Positions 1-10,128 of a stretch of 64,000 bases of DNA are shown one piece after another (position 1 is the stretch's first letter; the number at the start of each line of letters is the position of its first letter). The stretch spans positions 182,446 through 246,445 of the forward strand of contig CAJNDS010000046.1 of the NCBI GenBank assembly GCA_905221605.1, given 5' to 3'. This DNA is from Symbiodinium natans. Lineage: Eukaryota > Sar > Dinophyceae > Suessiales > Symbiodiniaceae. The notes beneath the pieces were generated by a model that saw nothing but the letters and a program-made list of their open reading frames with translations, was not told the DNA's origin and ran no database searches. Made by a program: the position numbers and the translations under genes.

Positions 1-689
1 GGGTTCAGGGCACCCACAGCGGCTGCACCTGGGAGGCGGGTGACCCTGCACATGCCAGCGCCATCCCCGAGGACCAAAGGCCAGAAACCGGGGAACCCGG
101 GTAACATAGGGGTCGAAAGAATTACTCGTAGTGTTCTCTTGGGGTCCCTTTATAAGTACACTATAAGAACCCCCCCCCAAAATAGGGTTTTCAACTTAGG
201 TACAATAGGGGCCTGCATGTCTCTCGGGAGGCAGAGTTGATGGACAGCAGGGGTTGCAGGGGCTTCTGGTTGAGGGTTCAGGGTGTAGGGTGTAGGGTTG
301 GAGGGGGTGATGGGTGGCTCCAAGCTGGGCTATAGGGCCTGGAAATCTATGGGCTCGCTTCTGGGTCTGTGCGAACCTTCCGCTACCCACACAGCTAGCC
401 CTGAAACAGTAAAGGCCAGATCCGAATCCCGAAAAGCCCTAAAACCCCTAAACCCCCTAAAACCAAAAAAACCCTGAAACCCCTTAAAACCCTACACCAT
501 GACAACAGGGCTATAAAAACTGGGCTGCCGAAGTACAACACGGCTATCATACTGGGCTACCCCTAAAATCCCTAAAAAACCTAAACCCCCCAAAAATGCT
601 AAAAACAAACCCTGAACCAAAAGGGTACCCTCTTAAAAACAAGGTATGTACTGGGCTGCCAAAAAAAGAGGCTCATCCCGCCCATCCAG

Positions 690-733
690 AAGCTGGCCAT
701 GTCGCCGAAGATGCCGAGCGAAGGTGCCAGTGG
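690..733 (+). CDS. Possible short exon (helical, charged)
   Basis: Follows a CCAG acceptor-like site. It reads in one frame as a charged Ala/Glu/Arg helix (core GHVAEDAERRCQW) and ends at TGG followed by GTCTTT. TTTAGGG-type text begins about 50 bp downstream, the arrangement seen after other islands in this window. Function unknown, and its phase does not match the next island at 1985. It could be chance. Confidence 0.2.
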
Positions 734-1002
734 GTCTTTCGGGCTGAACGCCTCACATGTGTTTTTCAGGCTTGTAGTTCTTTGGGTAGGGTCTAGGGTT
801 TAGGCTTTGGGTAGGGTCTAGGGTTTAGGGTTTAGGGAAAAGGGCTGAAGGTTTAGTTTGGGGTACATGCAGGAGTGGCCGTAGTTCAGAAAATTGCCGG
901 TAGTTCGCCTGCAGGAAGGACGCTTCAGTTGGAAGTGTTTGCCACTTTCCCAGTCACTCTGAGCTCCTCAGGGTCGAGCCTATCGGGGTGTAAAAGTCAG
1001 TA

Positions 1003-1091
1003 GGGGGGTTTACGAAAATAAGGGACATCTAATAGTATTGACCCCAACATAGTATGATCCCCTTACAATAAGGAATATCGTAAGCCCCCAT
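1003..1091. repeat. Imperfect palindrome, possible MITE relic
   Basis: The left edge GGGGGTTTACGA and the right edge, a GTAAG followed by a C run, are imperfect reverse complements, and AT-richer text lies between them. No target-site duplication was found, so this could be a decayed miniature transposon or a chance palindrome. Confidence 0.3.
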
Positions 1092-1984
1092 GAAGGACGG
1101 GCTGCATTTCCGTTTCAGTGTTCTTGCTTTTTGGAGCCTCCGCAGCTTGTTTCACCGAATGCCGCAGTCGTGAAGCCGCAGGGTTCAGCAGGGATTCGGG
1201 GTTTAAATAAGAGCAGGTACCGTAAATGAAGGCCCAAACGCTAAGCCATACACCCCTAACCCGAAGGAGTTCTAAAATCCTGGCTGGAAGCGTGTTAAGC
1301 AATATAAAGGAGGTCAGGGTCTAAACGGTGGTGTGAACGAAGTGCCGCATCAAGGTGCAGGTCTTAGTGCTTGGGGGTGGCCTGGCCAACGAGTTCGTTT
1401 GGGTATGACTTCTACGGCTGCCATTGATAAAGTTTCGTGACGCTCTGCCTTCCGACGTCGTAGACAGCCCACTGTCGGCCCCCATGGTGAGGATAAGAGC
1501 AGAAAAGGGATCAGGATTTGGGGTGTGATGATAGGGTTGAGGCCTCACGTCAAGTCAGGCTCCGAGCCCTCTGGGAGCCGGCAGTCCATCCCTATAAGTA
1601 GCCGAGTGTGCATTCTATTCTTGGCGTTTGGTGTTTAGAGCTCAGGATTTGTGAGACTTGCTGATTTAGCCAGAGGTCCCCAACCATCAAGTGCTGCATC
1701 CAGTGACGAAAGGCAGTACTTTCGTCGATGTTTTGGTGTTCACACTGGCCCTGCGAGACGTGCCTAGACAAGTCGCAGACCTCAGCCACTTGAGTTTCGT
1801 CTTGCTAAGTGGGGGTCTTTAGGGGTCGAGCTTGGACAGGGGGTTCAGTTCAGCATGTTGATTCAGGGCTTCACTCTATGTAAACACTATATGCTCTGGA
1901 CCCTAAGTAGACCTCCAACCTCAAAACGCTAAGCCAAACTCCGGACCCCCTAAACCCCTCAACCCCCAAACCCTAAAGCCGCAG

Positions 1985-2064
1985 GCGAGTCGGAAGAGGC
2001 GGCGGTCCAGGCTCTGCCATGGTCTTGGGAGTTTGCCCTCTATTCCTCAGCCCTTTGCCTGTAA
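1985..2064 (+). CDS. Possible terminal micro-exon
   Basis: Begins directly after GCAG|GC and is preceded by CCCTAAA-type text. It reads GESEEAAVQALPW and then a hydrophobic tail up to a TAA at 2062-2064. The acceptor-like boundary, codon-like composition and stop suggest a last exon. No homology is recognised and the upstream exon is not identified. Confidence 0.3.
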
Positions 2065-2487
2065 AGCCTGCAAGGCTTGGGAATGATGGTTCAGGGTTTA
2101 GGGTTTAAGGGTATAGGGTTTAGTGTTTAGGGTTCAGGGTTGCGGGGGGGGGTTTGGTTGCAATTGCTTGGAGCATCTGTTGCTGGGTCTCCGCAGCACT
2201 AGGTTGATGGACACACGTTTCCCAGGTAAAGCAGACAAATACCCCGAACATCGTAAAGCCCCACATAAACCCCAAAGGCCTTGACATTATATGGATGCCC
2301 CGGGATTCAGGTGAATTTGCCAGGCATGACGAATCACTAGAAGACTGTTTTGGGTGGGCATTTTCGTGTAATTATGTAGGGGCCATAAGGGATTACTATG
2401 AATAGTTATTCCAAGCCCTACCTAAGTTGCAGTGGCGCGCCGGTGCTCTGAGCCCTAACCCCGTTAGGTGCCTCAGGGAAACACACA

Positions 2488-2560
2488 GGGTTTAGGGTTT
2501 AGGGTTTAGGGTTTAGGGTTTAGGGTTTAGGGTTTAGGGTTTAGGGTTTAGGGTTTAGGG
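2488..2560 (+). repeat. Perfect TTTAGGG array
   Basis: About ten uninterrupted TTTAGGG heptamers in the G-rich orientation, internal to the sequence and not at a chromosome end. The array is abruptly bounded by unrelated sequence on both sides. Confidence 0.97.
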
Positions 2561-2706
2561 TGTGAATTGGATTTCCCGGGCCTTACTCGTGGTCAGTCAA
2601 GTTGAAGAGCTATAAGGGCCATGTAAGGCTTACAAGCCGCAATCATCCTCAAGATGCAAGTGTGGAGCCATTAGTTCCATTCTGAGCACTTCAAAGGTGG
2701 CACCAA

Positions 2707-2760
2707 TAGGGTTTAGGGTTTAGGGTTTAGGGCTTAGGGTTTAGGGTTTAGGGTTTAGGT
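2707..2760 (+). repeat. TTTAGGG array with one CTTAGGG variant
   Basis: About seven heptamers in the G-rich orientation, one carrying a T-to-C change (GGGCTTAGGG). Confidence 0.93.
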
Positions 2761-2940
2761 TTATTTAGCTTTGCATGAAATCTCTACTTCGGGCTTGTCG
2801 GTTGATGTTGCAGGGCCCATGGAAAATCCACACAGGCCGGCACCGCCTCTTTCAAGCGAAATCTCGGGCCTGTTCGAGGCGGTCATACACATATAAACAA
2901 GCCCGTAGAAAGCTTTGTAGGGTTTATATATGTAGAAACG

Positions 2941-2977
2941 GAGAGAAAGAGAGAGAGAGAGAGAGAGAGACAGAGAG
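2941..2977 (+). repeat. (GA)n microsatellite
   Basis: About 37 bp of GA dinucleotides with a few interruptions. It produces spurious Arg/Glu and Ser/Leu peptides in the overlapping frames. Confidence 0.95.
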
Positions 2978-3990
2978 TCTATACAAACCCGATATGAGGA
3001 GGCGGACGAGGTGGAGGTGCCGACTTCCAATGCCCCGACCCCTACGGCCAATGTCGAGGAGTTGCGGCCACTGCATTTGCAGGGCTTCCGTGCATATTTC
3101 GTGCACCTAAAATATAGATATAGCAGACAAGCATGCAGAAGTAGCTTGGGAGATAGAGAAATTGTACTGGCCACACGGCTAAAGTTTCGGAAGTCAGCTG
3201 TGGGCGTAGGGTCCAGGTCTTAGCGTCTATAGGGGTTCCCGTGTGCCTGTGCAGCGTTGAGAGTTTCGATACCAAGTAGCAGGGCAGGGCTTCGTGCGCT
3301 CTCTACACATGGTTTAGAGTGTAGGGTTTCGGGTTTAGGGCCCAGGCCCGAAGATCCTCTGGCGAACCCCGGTCCAGCTTCGCTATTTCTTCGCACCTAT
3401 GCACGTCTCGAGTTAAAGGGTTTAGGGTTCCGGTTTTGAGTTTCATGTTATTTTGAAGTTCAGGCTGCCCTGGTTGCTTTTTTGGGACCCCAGGCTGCGG
3501 CTAATGCGATACACATACGAGGTAGGTTTATTGCTAGCCGTCCTCACACCCTAGCACCATCCTGTGTCAGCTGCAAAGCAAAACTTGGGGTCTATAAGTC
3601 TATAAGGTCCTGTAAGTCCATTCATGAGCGACGAAGGGCCCAGGGCTCGAAGGGTTGTTCTTAAGTAGGGGTGCTCTGCAAACCTAAATTTGGAACAACC
3701 CCTCCATTTGCCCTGGAGGAGAAAGGAATGTGGGAGGATGCGAGTGGGCGCATGGGCTATAAGCGTTTCTGCACCCGTGCTATAAGGGCTTGCGGTAGGA
3801 GTTACGAGTCATCTTGTCCAACTCGTCTCTTGAGCCGCCGTTTTTCAGCCTCGGGTGTCAGATGCAGTTTCTCGGGAAGTTGTCTAAGTGCGTAGCACCT
3901 GCTAGCCTATCGGGTTATGGTTTCAGGGTCCCCAACCCTAAAACACCCTAAACCTTCAACCTGAAACCTTAAATCCTATAGTTGCTGCAG

Positions 3991-4212
3991 CTGCAGCTGG
4001 AGTTGTATGTAACATGGGCGCTCGCCGGCGCCTCTCTTTGGCAGACTTCCTTGTCTCGGCTGATGTCGCTCCTGAGGCAGCCTTTCATGGGTTTTGAGTC
4101 TAGGGTTCAGGGTTTAGGACACAGGTTCCAGGGTTCTGTTGGGTTTGCGGGTATAGGTTTCTTGAGACACGCCCGACAGAAAGCCCAAGACTGGCTTAGC
4201 ACAATCTGGTAG
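3991..4212 (+). CDS. Candidate two-exon micro-gene
   Basis: Exon A (3991-4090) follows GCTGCAG and reads with a basic core (NMGARRRLSLADFLVSADVA). It stops after two bases of a codon at GG|GTTTTGAG. Exon B (4167-4212) follows CTTGAG, supplies the third base and reads HARQKAQDWLSTIW to a TAG at 4210-4212. The implied 76-bp GT-AG intron consists of TTTAGGG/TTCAGGG-like words. The 5' end is not located and no family is recognised. Exons were placed by eye from frame, phase and splice dinucleotides. Confidence 0.42.
   Translation: MQLELYVTWALAGASLWQTSLSRLMSLLRQPFMGFESRVQGLGHRFQGSVGFAGIGFLRHARQKAQDWLSTIW
4091..4166 (+). other. Predicted 76-bp intron of telomere-like words
   Basis: Starts GTTTTGAG, ends TTTCTTGAG and keeps phase between the flanking islands. 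It is filled with degenerate AGGGTTCAGGGTTTAGG text in the G-rich orientation. This is one of the shortest implied introns and so a clean case for testing. Confidence 0.4.
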
Positions 4213-4532
4213 CTTTCTCATACTGCACGCATCAGCGTTACAGAGGGCAGTTCACTCTTGCTCCCGGGCCAGACATTTGGTGGCCTCAATAGTTTGTCTG
4301 GCTAGATTTCGTGCTTTACTTCCTTAAACCTTCAAGGCCCCACACTCAGACGGGGGCTTCTCTCATCCGGGAGTCAAGAAAGAAACGCAAACTTCAACCC
4401 GATTGAACACTACCTAGGCCAAAACCCCAAACTTGGAACTAAACCCCAAACAGATCCAAAACCCTAACAACGCTAAAGCCTGAACCCCAAACAAACCCTA
4501 ACACCTTAAGCGGCCCGAAACCCTAAATCTTA

Positions 4533-4638
4533 AACCCTAAACCCTAAACCCTAAACCCTAAACCCTAAACCCTAAACCCTAAACCCTAAACCCTAAACCC
4601 TAAACCCTAAACCCTAAACCCTAAACCCTAAACCCTAA
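4533..4638 (-). repeat. Perfect CCCTAAA array
   Basis: About 15 tandem CCCTAAA units, that is, telomere repeat in the C-rich orientation on the + strand. It ends about 20 bp upstream of a codon-like island. Confidence 0.97.
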
Positions 4639-4658
4639 CTTAGAAACACCACACGCAG

Positions 4659-4714
4659 ACCGACCTTTGGACCGACACCTCCGGCCCTTCGCAGAAGCCA
4701 ACGAGCTTCGCTAA
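4659..4714 (+). CDS. Possible terminal micro-exon
   Basis: Follows ACGCAG just after a CCCTAAA array and reads RPLDRHLRPFAEANELR to a TAA at 4712-4714. It fits the local pattern of CCCTAAA text, then AG, then a short reading frame. No homology recognised. Confidence 0.3.
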
Positions 4715-6091
4715 GTCGCTTGGCAGCCCTAAACGCTAAACCCTGAACCCTAAAGCCTGAACCCTGAACCCTAAACCCTGAACCCTGAACCCTAAACCCT
4801 AAACCCTAATGTAGAAGAACTTGGTACACAAGTGGTACCCTCTTTCACTGGTTGTTGGTTCTGGGTACCCCTTATGGAGAAACCAACCAAACACAGGGTA
4901 CCCTTATTACAAGATGGTTTCTGGGCTACCACGATCATATGATCTTGTGTTCTTTATTGCTGCACAACCAGTATTATTGCTTCGACTTTCTCTATGTCGT
5001 TTTGTATGCTTGTTAGCTTGCTTGTTGTTGTGTTGTCGTTGTTAGTGTTTGGTTGGGTGCAGGGTTTCGGCTTGTTGTGTGCTATGTTTTTGCTTAGGGT
5101 TTTGAGTTTTGTGTGGGTTTGGCACATAGCGCAGGTTTCTAGGGAGTCTTTGGGGTTTGAGGGCTCGTTGCTTTTGCCCTTTGGGGCATTGGAGTTTAGA
5201 GCATCCGGGGCCGGGCTCGGGCACTAGGGCTGCGAGAAGGCTGTGTGGGTTGGGGTTGTCGCGTTTCCTGGACTGTTTAGGGCCGTAAGGCTTTAGGACT
5301 TCTTCCCATAGACCCCAAAACCCTAAACGTGAATCCTACACGCATCTGAAAGCTCGAAAGCTCACGACCGAAGGGTTTGTGTATTGTGGGTTTGGGGTTT
5401 AGGGGGCCCCTCGAATAAGCCCTTGGACCAGACCAGGGGACGGTTCATTTTGCAAAGGCACAAGGAGCTGACCGAAACGGCCTGTGTACAACCTTCAGCT
5501 GAAAGGGCAATGGGGGCCTTCAAAACTTCCGCGTTTCCGCTTCGTGACTCAGACGCCTGAAGGAGGGCGCCCGCCTACCCCAACAGACAAGTGAGTTGGG
5601 ACGGGCGAGTTTTGGGTTTTGGGCTGAAAGCGTCCGAATCCACAACAAAAACCCTACGGTTCACGGGCATTGGCCATGCTCCTCAAGCGCGTGAATGTGC
5701 CTTTGAGGACAGGTTCGCAGTCGCCTTGGTGGCAGGAGGTGCAGGACCCTCTGGGGAGACATTATCTTGTCGCACTCGTAGTGAACAGTATCCATATGGG
5801 GGGGGGGGGGGGGGGGGGGCGTTTCTGAGTTTCAGGTTCACGGGCCAAACCTTCAGGGCCGTAGGCTTGGGGCTGAGGGCCTGGGACTTGCGATTTTTGC
5901 TTCCCAAGGAGGCACCCTACCTATACACTCACGGCTATCCTTGCGAGGCTTTGAGAACTATTTAGGGTTTATAGGGTAGTCAGGGTTTGTAGGGTTTACA
6001 GGGTTTACAGGGTTTACAGGGTTTAGAGGGTGTTGTTAGGGCTTTTACATACACAGGCTTTCGGGTTTCGGAATTGCACAAGAAGCGCCAG
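4715..6091. other. Telomere-word text, low-complexity ORFs
   Basis: Contains degenerate CCCTAAA words (4735-4810), a patch rich in GGTACC/GGGCTACC words (4826-4935) with relatives near 505-665 and 12485-12530, an 18-20 bp G homopolymer ending near 5819, and a GGGTTTACA 9-mer series (5989-6030). The 124-codon + frame at 5591-5965 runs through the poly-G tract and is not convincing as a gene. Confidence 0.4.
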
Positions 6092-6159
6092 GACTTCCTC
6101 GGTGCTAGCGGCGAACCGCGTGCTCAGGCGATCGAGGACTCCTGGCTTCGGCGATGTTG
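6092..6159 (+). CDS. Possible exon directly upstream of a long telomere array
   Basis: Starts after GCCAG|G, reads DFLGASGEPRAQAIEDSWLR in a codon-like frame, and ends at TG|GTAGGGTTTAGGG, where a 20-unit TTTAGGG array begins. No domain recognised. The donor would be supplied by the repeat edge itself. Confidence 0.32.
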
Positions 6160-6160
6160 G

Positions 6161-6306
6161 TAGGGTTTAGGGTTTAGGGTTTAGGGTTTAGAGTTTAGGG
6201 TTTAGGGTTTAGGGTTTAGGGTTTAGGGTTTAGGGTTTAGGGTTTAGGGTTTAGGGTTTAGGGTTTAGGGTTTAGGGTTTAGGGTTTAGGGTTTAGGGTT
6301 TAGGGT
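6161..6306 (+). repeat. Long TTTAGGG array
   Basis: About 20 heptamers in the G-rich orientation with one GAGTTTAGGG variant. It is one of the two longest runs of perfect units in the window. Confidence 0.97.
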
Positions 6307-7421
6307 TGGGCTTATATAATTAGGATACTTCATCTTTTCCCTTATTGGGTTTCAGAGGGCCTTCCAGAGGGTTTTCTATGGGCCATCCTCGGTGATGTTG
6401 GTAGGGTTCGGTTTAGAGGGCTCTGTGATTGGCACCCGAAGTAGGCCCTTATTTCCTTTTTTTTTGGTTGGCGTTCCCTCATAATCCCCTTAAATCCCAA
6501 AAAGGGGTATCCTTTTATTCCTAGGTTACTCTTGAATCTAGGTGAGGGGTCTAAATGATGCATACGGTCTGCAGGGCTAAGGCTTCTCCGTGGGCCCAAT
6601 ACTCCATTAGCAAAAGGGAAAAACCCTTAAACTCGCAGGCATCTTTTTTTCAGGCTGCCAATACCCCTTGATGAAGGAAGATACCTTAAACTGCTAGGGA
6701 TCATCGTAAACTAAGGAATGCTCTTTGAACCTTCACGGGTTTTTGTAACCAGGGCATGCTCGCTTAGTCAATGGTGTTTTGGTAGAACCATACCATGGCT
6801 CCGCCTAGAAGTCGGATGCGCCGAAGCCCCAAGACCAGGTAGTTCCGTTTAGGGTTTGTAGGGTTGGTCTGGTTTAGAGGGTTTAGGGTCCGGCCGTTGC
6901 CCCTGAACGATAAAGCCCCCCAAGCCCACAAAGATTTGAGACGGCTTTTTGGAGATCAGGTCCTAGGGTGTGGGTTCAGGGTCTGGGGCTTGAGGTTAGG
7001 CTTTAGGGAGAAGGGTTTTGGGGGTTTTGTGGGGCTGAGAGGGGCGAGAGAGTTTAGGGCTCCGGATGTCGGATGAGTCGGATTAGGATCTCGGCGGCTT
7101 CAAACATTAGGGTCTCCCACTAAACTCCCCTCATAGAGGCGGCTCGTGTTTTCTTTGTGGGGAAACCCGTCTAGGATTTCGGGTTTGTTGAGTTTTAGGC
7201 CCCTTATCCCTTTTCAACCCAAATGGGCAAAACAAAAATGGGTTTTTGAAACCCCTCAAAACCCCAAACCCTACCTTCGTAGGCAACCTACTTTGTGGTA
7301 CTTTACTGTAACTTTAGATCCTTTCCTTTTTTGGGTTTCTTGGGTTTCTTCTTAAAGGCAGCTAAAAGTATAATTTATAGCTACCCTCCTGAGTGCAGCC
7401 AAGCCTAGTGACTCGAGACAG
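6307..7421. other. Unassigned sequence with T-rich and telomere-like words
   Basis: No supported gene. The phrase GATGTTGGTAGGGTT near 6395 repeats the phrase at the end of the upstream island (about 6153), hinting at a local duplication. Short open frames at 6864-7076 and 7146-7355 are Gly/Phe/Arg-rich translations of TTTAGGG-like text. Confidence 0.4.
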
Positions 7422-7488
7422 GAGCGGGGCTTCTTCGGTGGCCACTTCAGTGGCCACTTGGGCGGCGTCTCGCTACCCCATGCCCCGG
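7422..7488 (+). CDS. Possible short exon (Gly/His-rich)
   Basis: Follows AGACAG|GAG and reads ERGFFGGHFSGHLGGVSLPH with a Gly/His periodicity. A GC-type donor (GCTGGAGG) is possible at 7489. A G17 homopolymer and TTTAGGG words follow. No family recognised. Confidence 0.25.
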
Positions 7489-8090
7489 GCTGGAGGAAGG
7501 GGGGGGGGGGGGGGCCCTTCAAGTTTAGGGTTTAGGGTTTGGGGTTTAGGGTTTAGGGTCTAGGGTTTGGGGTTTAGGGGTTTAGGGGTTTTGGGGTGTT
7601 TTGGCCCGTTGGGCCGTTGGGCTTGGGCATCTGCAAGTGTTTGAGACGGTTCTGCATGTTGACTTGAGGTTTAGACGGGTTCTTAGGGTGCTCTCGGGGT
7701 TTGTCTCGGCCTTTCACAGGGGCTGTTGGTCTAGGTTTAGGGCCTGGTTAGCGGGCTGTTGGGTTGAGGGTTTAAAGTTCGGGGTTGGGGTGGCGATTCG
7801 AGGAGTTCATGACATCGAAACAGAACCAAACAAAAAGAGCTCGGAGTGCATGGGAGTTGCGATTCATGTCAGGGCTTCGTGTGTAAGAGTACGGATCTTT
7901 TGAATTCAGGGCTTGGGGCTTTGTAGTGCGGCTTGTGTGTAGGTGTTGATTATATGAGTGACCCTCTAAGGACTTTTCAACCCCCTTTGCAAACAACCCT
8001 AAACCCTAAACCCTCAAGACGACGCAATAAATAGAAATTGTATGTAATGAATTTGTCTAAACAGCTGACAAACAGCTTGAGTAAAACACA
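7489..8090. other. Poly-G tract and telomere-word text
   Basis: A G homopolymer at about 7499-7515 is followed by TTTAGGG/TTTGGGG words to about 7590 and degenerate G-rich text to 7960. Nothing gene-like is supported. CCCTAAA words at 7995-8012 precede the transposase-like block. Confidence 0.45.
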
Positions 8091-8420
8091 TTGGTTGCAG
8101 CCATTTGTGCCAAATTCGCGCATGAAGTCAAGCGGAAGGCTGCAGGACCGAACAAGGAAAGTTTCAAAATCTTGTGGTCCGCCTGCGCCCCGGAGAGACT
8201 GGAATGGCTCATGAATAACGCGCGTGTACGGCAGTCCGTCCCCAGCCAGCATTTCCACTTCTTGCCGAGCGGCGCTGCAAGCAATGAGGCGTTACACGCC
8301 GAGATCAATTCCTGGTCGAGCAGCACGAACACTATGCACCGATCCACGCTTGCCTTAGACTACGTTAGTATCGCTACATCAAGTTGCTGGCACATCATCT
8401 GGCTAATTACTTTCCACTGA
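8091..8420 (+). pseudogene. Probable transposon ORF relic, frameshifted
   Basis: The reading frame has ordinary protein composition, unlike its surroundings (cores SFKILWSACAPERLEWLMN and GAASNEALHAEINSW). Near 8362 the sense shifts: the first frame becomes implausible, while another frame reads RYIKLLAHHLANYFPLT from 8372. That pattern indicates a broken coding sequence. Its style (Asn-Glu-Ala-Leu-His-Ala-Glu, then Lys-Leu-Leu-Ala-His-His) reminds me of C-terminal parts of cut-and-paste transposase-like ORFs, but I cannot name the family. The 5' part is missing. Confidence 0.4.
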
Positions 8421-8462
8421 CACACATTTGTCTGAGACAGCTCTGCTTAGCTTAGCAGAGCC

Positions 8463-8654
8463 ATGAGCAAGTCAAATTGGACAAGCGAAGAGTGGACGCG
8501 TTGGTGTTCGGATCAGGAAACTGCCGGAAGACAAAAGAAAGCGCAGCTGCCTCTTGCTGCAGCTCGCGAGAACGAAAAGCGGCTTTCCAACAACTGGCTC
8601 GCCCAGCGACCAGCTGCTGCAACGGTGAAGAATAGGCAGAAGGTAGGGTCATGA
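8463..8654 (+). CDS. Short ORF downstream of the transposon relic
   Basis: Reads MSKSNWTSEEWTRWCSDQET and continues as a Gln/Lys/Ala-rich polar tail to a TGA. It starts with an ATG 43 bp after the relic and shares its non-repetitive composition, so it may be part of the same element. No domain recognised. Confidence 0.3.
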   Translation: MSKSNWTSEEWTRWCSDQETAGRQKKAQLPLAAARENEKRLSNNWLAQRPAAATVKNRQKVGS

Positions 8655-8931
8655 GAGTGAAATCGCTCGCTGCGCAGAGCTCAAGCAGATCAGAGCACCG
8701 TGTTCGCGCACTGCTCTCTTCGCATCCCAGGTGGAGAAGCGGTGGAGAGACAATCTACCTGTCTGGTTGATGGAGGCCAATAGAGTGTTAGCCTCACGCC
8801 TAATTTACTCAACAAAAGGGTCTGCCCCCCTCCCCCCCTCCAAGCCGACCACGCCCTGACACCAGGCTCACAGGCTGCGTGTATGCAGCCGACTAAGCCA
8901 CCACGTCCCCCTCCCTCGGCTGCACCTGCGT

Positions 8932-9270
8932 ATGAGACATGGGGAAGACCAGGAGAAGGCGATGAAGGTCAGGCGTGGTATGAAGCCAGGAAGGACAGAG
9001 GAGCACGCAAAGGAGGAAGGCAACAACGGCCGTGAGGATCACGCACTGGAGGAAGGCAATGAAGGCTTTGAGAATCAGGCGTGGGATAACGGCCAGGACG
9101 GCCAGGAAATGCTTGCTGAGCATGAGATTGAGGTTGAGGAGGGCTTCCCCAAGGGCGGCGGAAAGGGAAAGATGGGAAAGAAAGGAAAGGCCAGAGGAAA
9201 AGTGAAGCAAGGGACCCTGTTTAGTAGGGGCCTCCTCTTTAAAGTCAATGTGGCCAAATTACCCAAATAA
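8932..9270 (+). CDS. Low-complexity Glu/Gly/Lys ORF, doubtful
   Basis: 112 codons of Glu/Gly/Asn-rich sequence with a basic Gly-Lys cluster near residues 80-95. The DNA is a purine-rich, internally repetitive stretch (GAGGAAGGCAA-type words), which by itself keeps this frame open. It could be the tail of the element at 8.1-8.7 kb or non-coding. Confidence 0.18.
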   Translation: MRHGEDQEKAMKVRRGMKPGRTEEHAKEEGNNGREDHALEEGNEGFENQAWDNGQDGQEMLAEHEIEVEEGFPKGGGKGKMGKKGKARGKVKQGTLFSRGLLFKVNVAKLPK

Positions 9271-9584
9271 TGGGACTGAGTCGGGACCCGTCCAGGCCCC
9301 AGCCCGGAACCCCGATTTTGGATGCCGCTGTCTGGCTTAAAGCCGGGCCTTGTGAATTTAAAACCGGGCCTTAGGACCCTTAGGATTTCAAAGGCCGACC
9401 TCCTGAATTCCAACCGTTCCGAAACCACAAACTTTATTTAAGGAAACCATTTGAAAAATTTGTTCCCCTTATTGCGACAAGGGGGTGGTCCCTCTTTGAG
9501 GGGTAATGAGATGGGAATGGCGCAGAGGAGGAATGGCGCAGGGGATGTGAACCCGAGCTCGCCAAACCCCTTCCTCCCTCCCCG

Positions 9585-9682
9585 CCCGTCGAACCTTCGG
9601 CCTTCGTCGAACCCCTTTTCGGCATTCGTCGAACCCCTTTTCCGGCCTTCGCCGAACCCTCCCGGCCTTCGTCGAACTTCGT
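9585..9682. repeat. Degenerate ~24-bp tandem repeat
   Basis: About four copies of a CCTTCGTCGAACCCCTTTTC-like unit with substitutions. It yields overlapping low-complexity frames on both strands. Confidence 0.8.
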
Positions 9683-9771
9683 TTGGCCGGCAGGGTCCCC
9701 AGTACATTCGTCCAAGGTTGCTGGTTTCGGCCCGGAGGCTCCGAATTTGGAAAAAGCCTATGGATCCCTTT

Positions 9772-9892
9772 TAAATTCATATAAACTCATCCCGGACCCC
9801 TTTTCGATTTGCGCGGCTCCATTTTAAATTCATATAAGCTCATCCCGTTAAAATTCATATGGATCCCTTTCAAATTCATATAAACTCCTCCC
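9772..9892. repeat. Dispersed AAATTCATATAAACTC repeats
   Basis: Four copies of AAATTCATATAAACTCATCCC or close variants at irregular 20-55 bp spacing, separated by CCGGACCCC-type words. They are probably remnants of a tandem array. Confidence 0.8.
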
Positions 9893-10128
9893 TATTCAAA
9901 TCATTTTCACCCCCGGGGCCGTTTAATCGGGACCAAATCCACGCCTCGACTGTCCGGGGGGGCGGGGGGCACATGAAAGAGGGTCTAACAAGACTTTCTG
10001 AAGTTCAGTTGTTATGTATTTGTCGACTGTGGCAGGGTCGTGGCCGTGGAGTCTTTGGTGATGCCGCCGAAGCCTTCGAGGCGAGACGCTGTGCTCGAAC
10101 AGATTCGAACCCAGCATTACCGGTTTGA

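Larger units (their letters stand above)
1..1984. other. Intergenic/intronic telomere-word text
   Basis: No convincing long gene is visible. Degenerate CCCTAAA words lie around 430-600 and TTTAGGG words around 786-836. A short codon-like island (690-733) and a palindromic patch (1003-1091) are listed separately. The remaining short open frames overlap one another on both strands and have no recognisable protein character. Confidence 0.5.
2065..3990. other. Telomere-word text with short unassigned ORFs
   Basis: Contains two perfect TTTAGGG arrays and a GA microsatellite (listed separately). A codon-like stretch near 3011-3115 (+), with the peptide core PTSNAPTPTANVEELRPL, and an open stretch at 3671-3895 (+) could be exons. 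Neither has a recognisable domain or a unique frame. No RNA gene seen. Confidence 0.35.

Noticed and set aside
5591-5965. 124-codon + ORF
   Set aside because: It reads through an 18-20 bp G homopolymer and telomere-like text. Only the piece near 5680-5770 looks codon-like, without usable boundaries.
2488-6306. Chromosome end or telomere
   Set aside because: TTTAGGG arrays are internal, occur in both orientations throughout 60 kb and are interrupted by genes, so they are interstitial.
9434-9780. Several overlapping ~90-107 codon ORFs on both strands
   Set aside because: They cross the ~24-bp CGTCGAACCCC repeat, which keeps multiple frames open. The peptides are Arg/Pro/Gly monotony.
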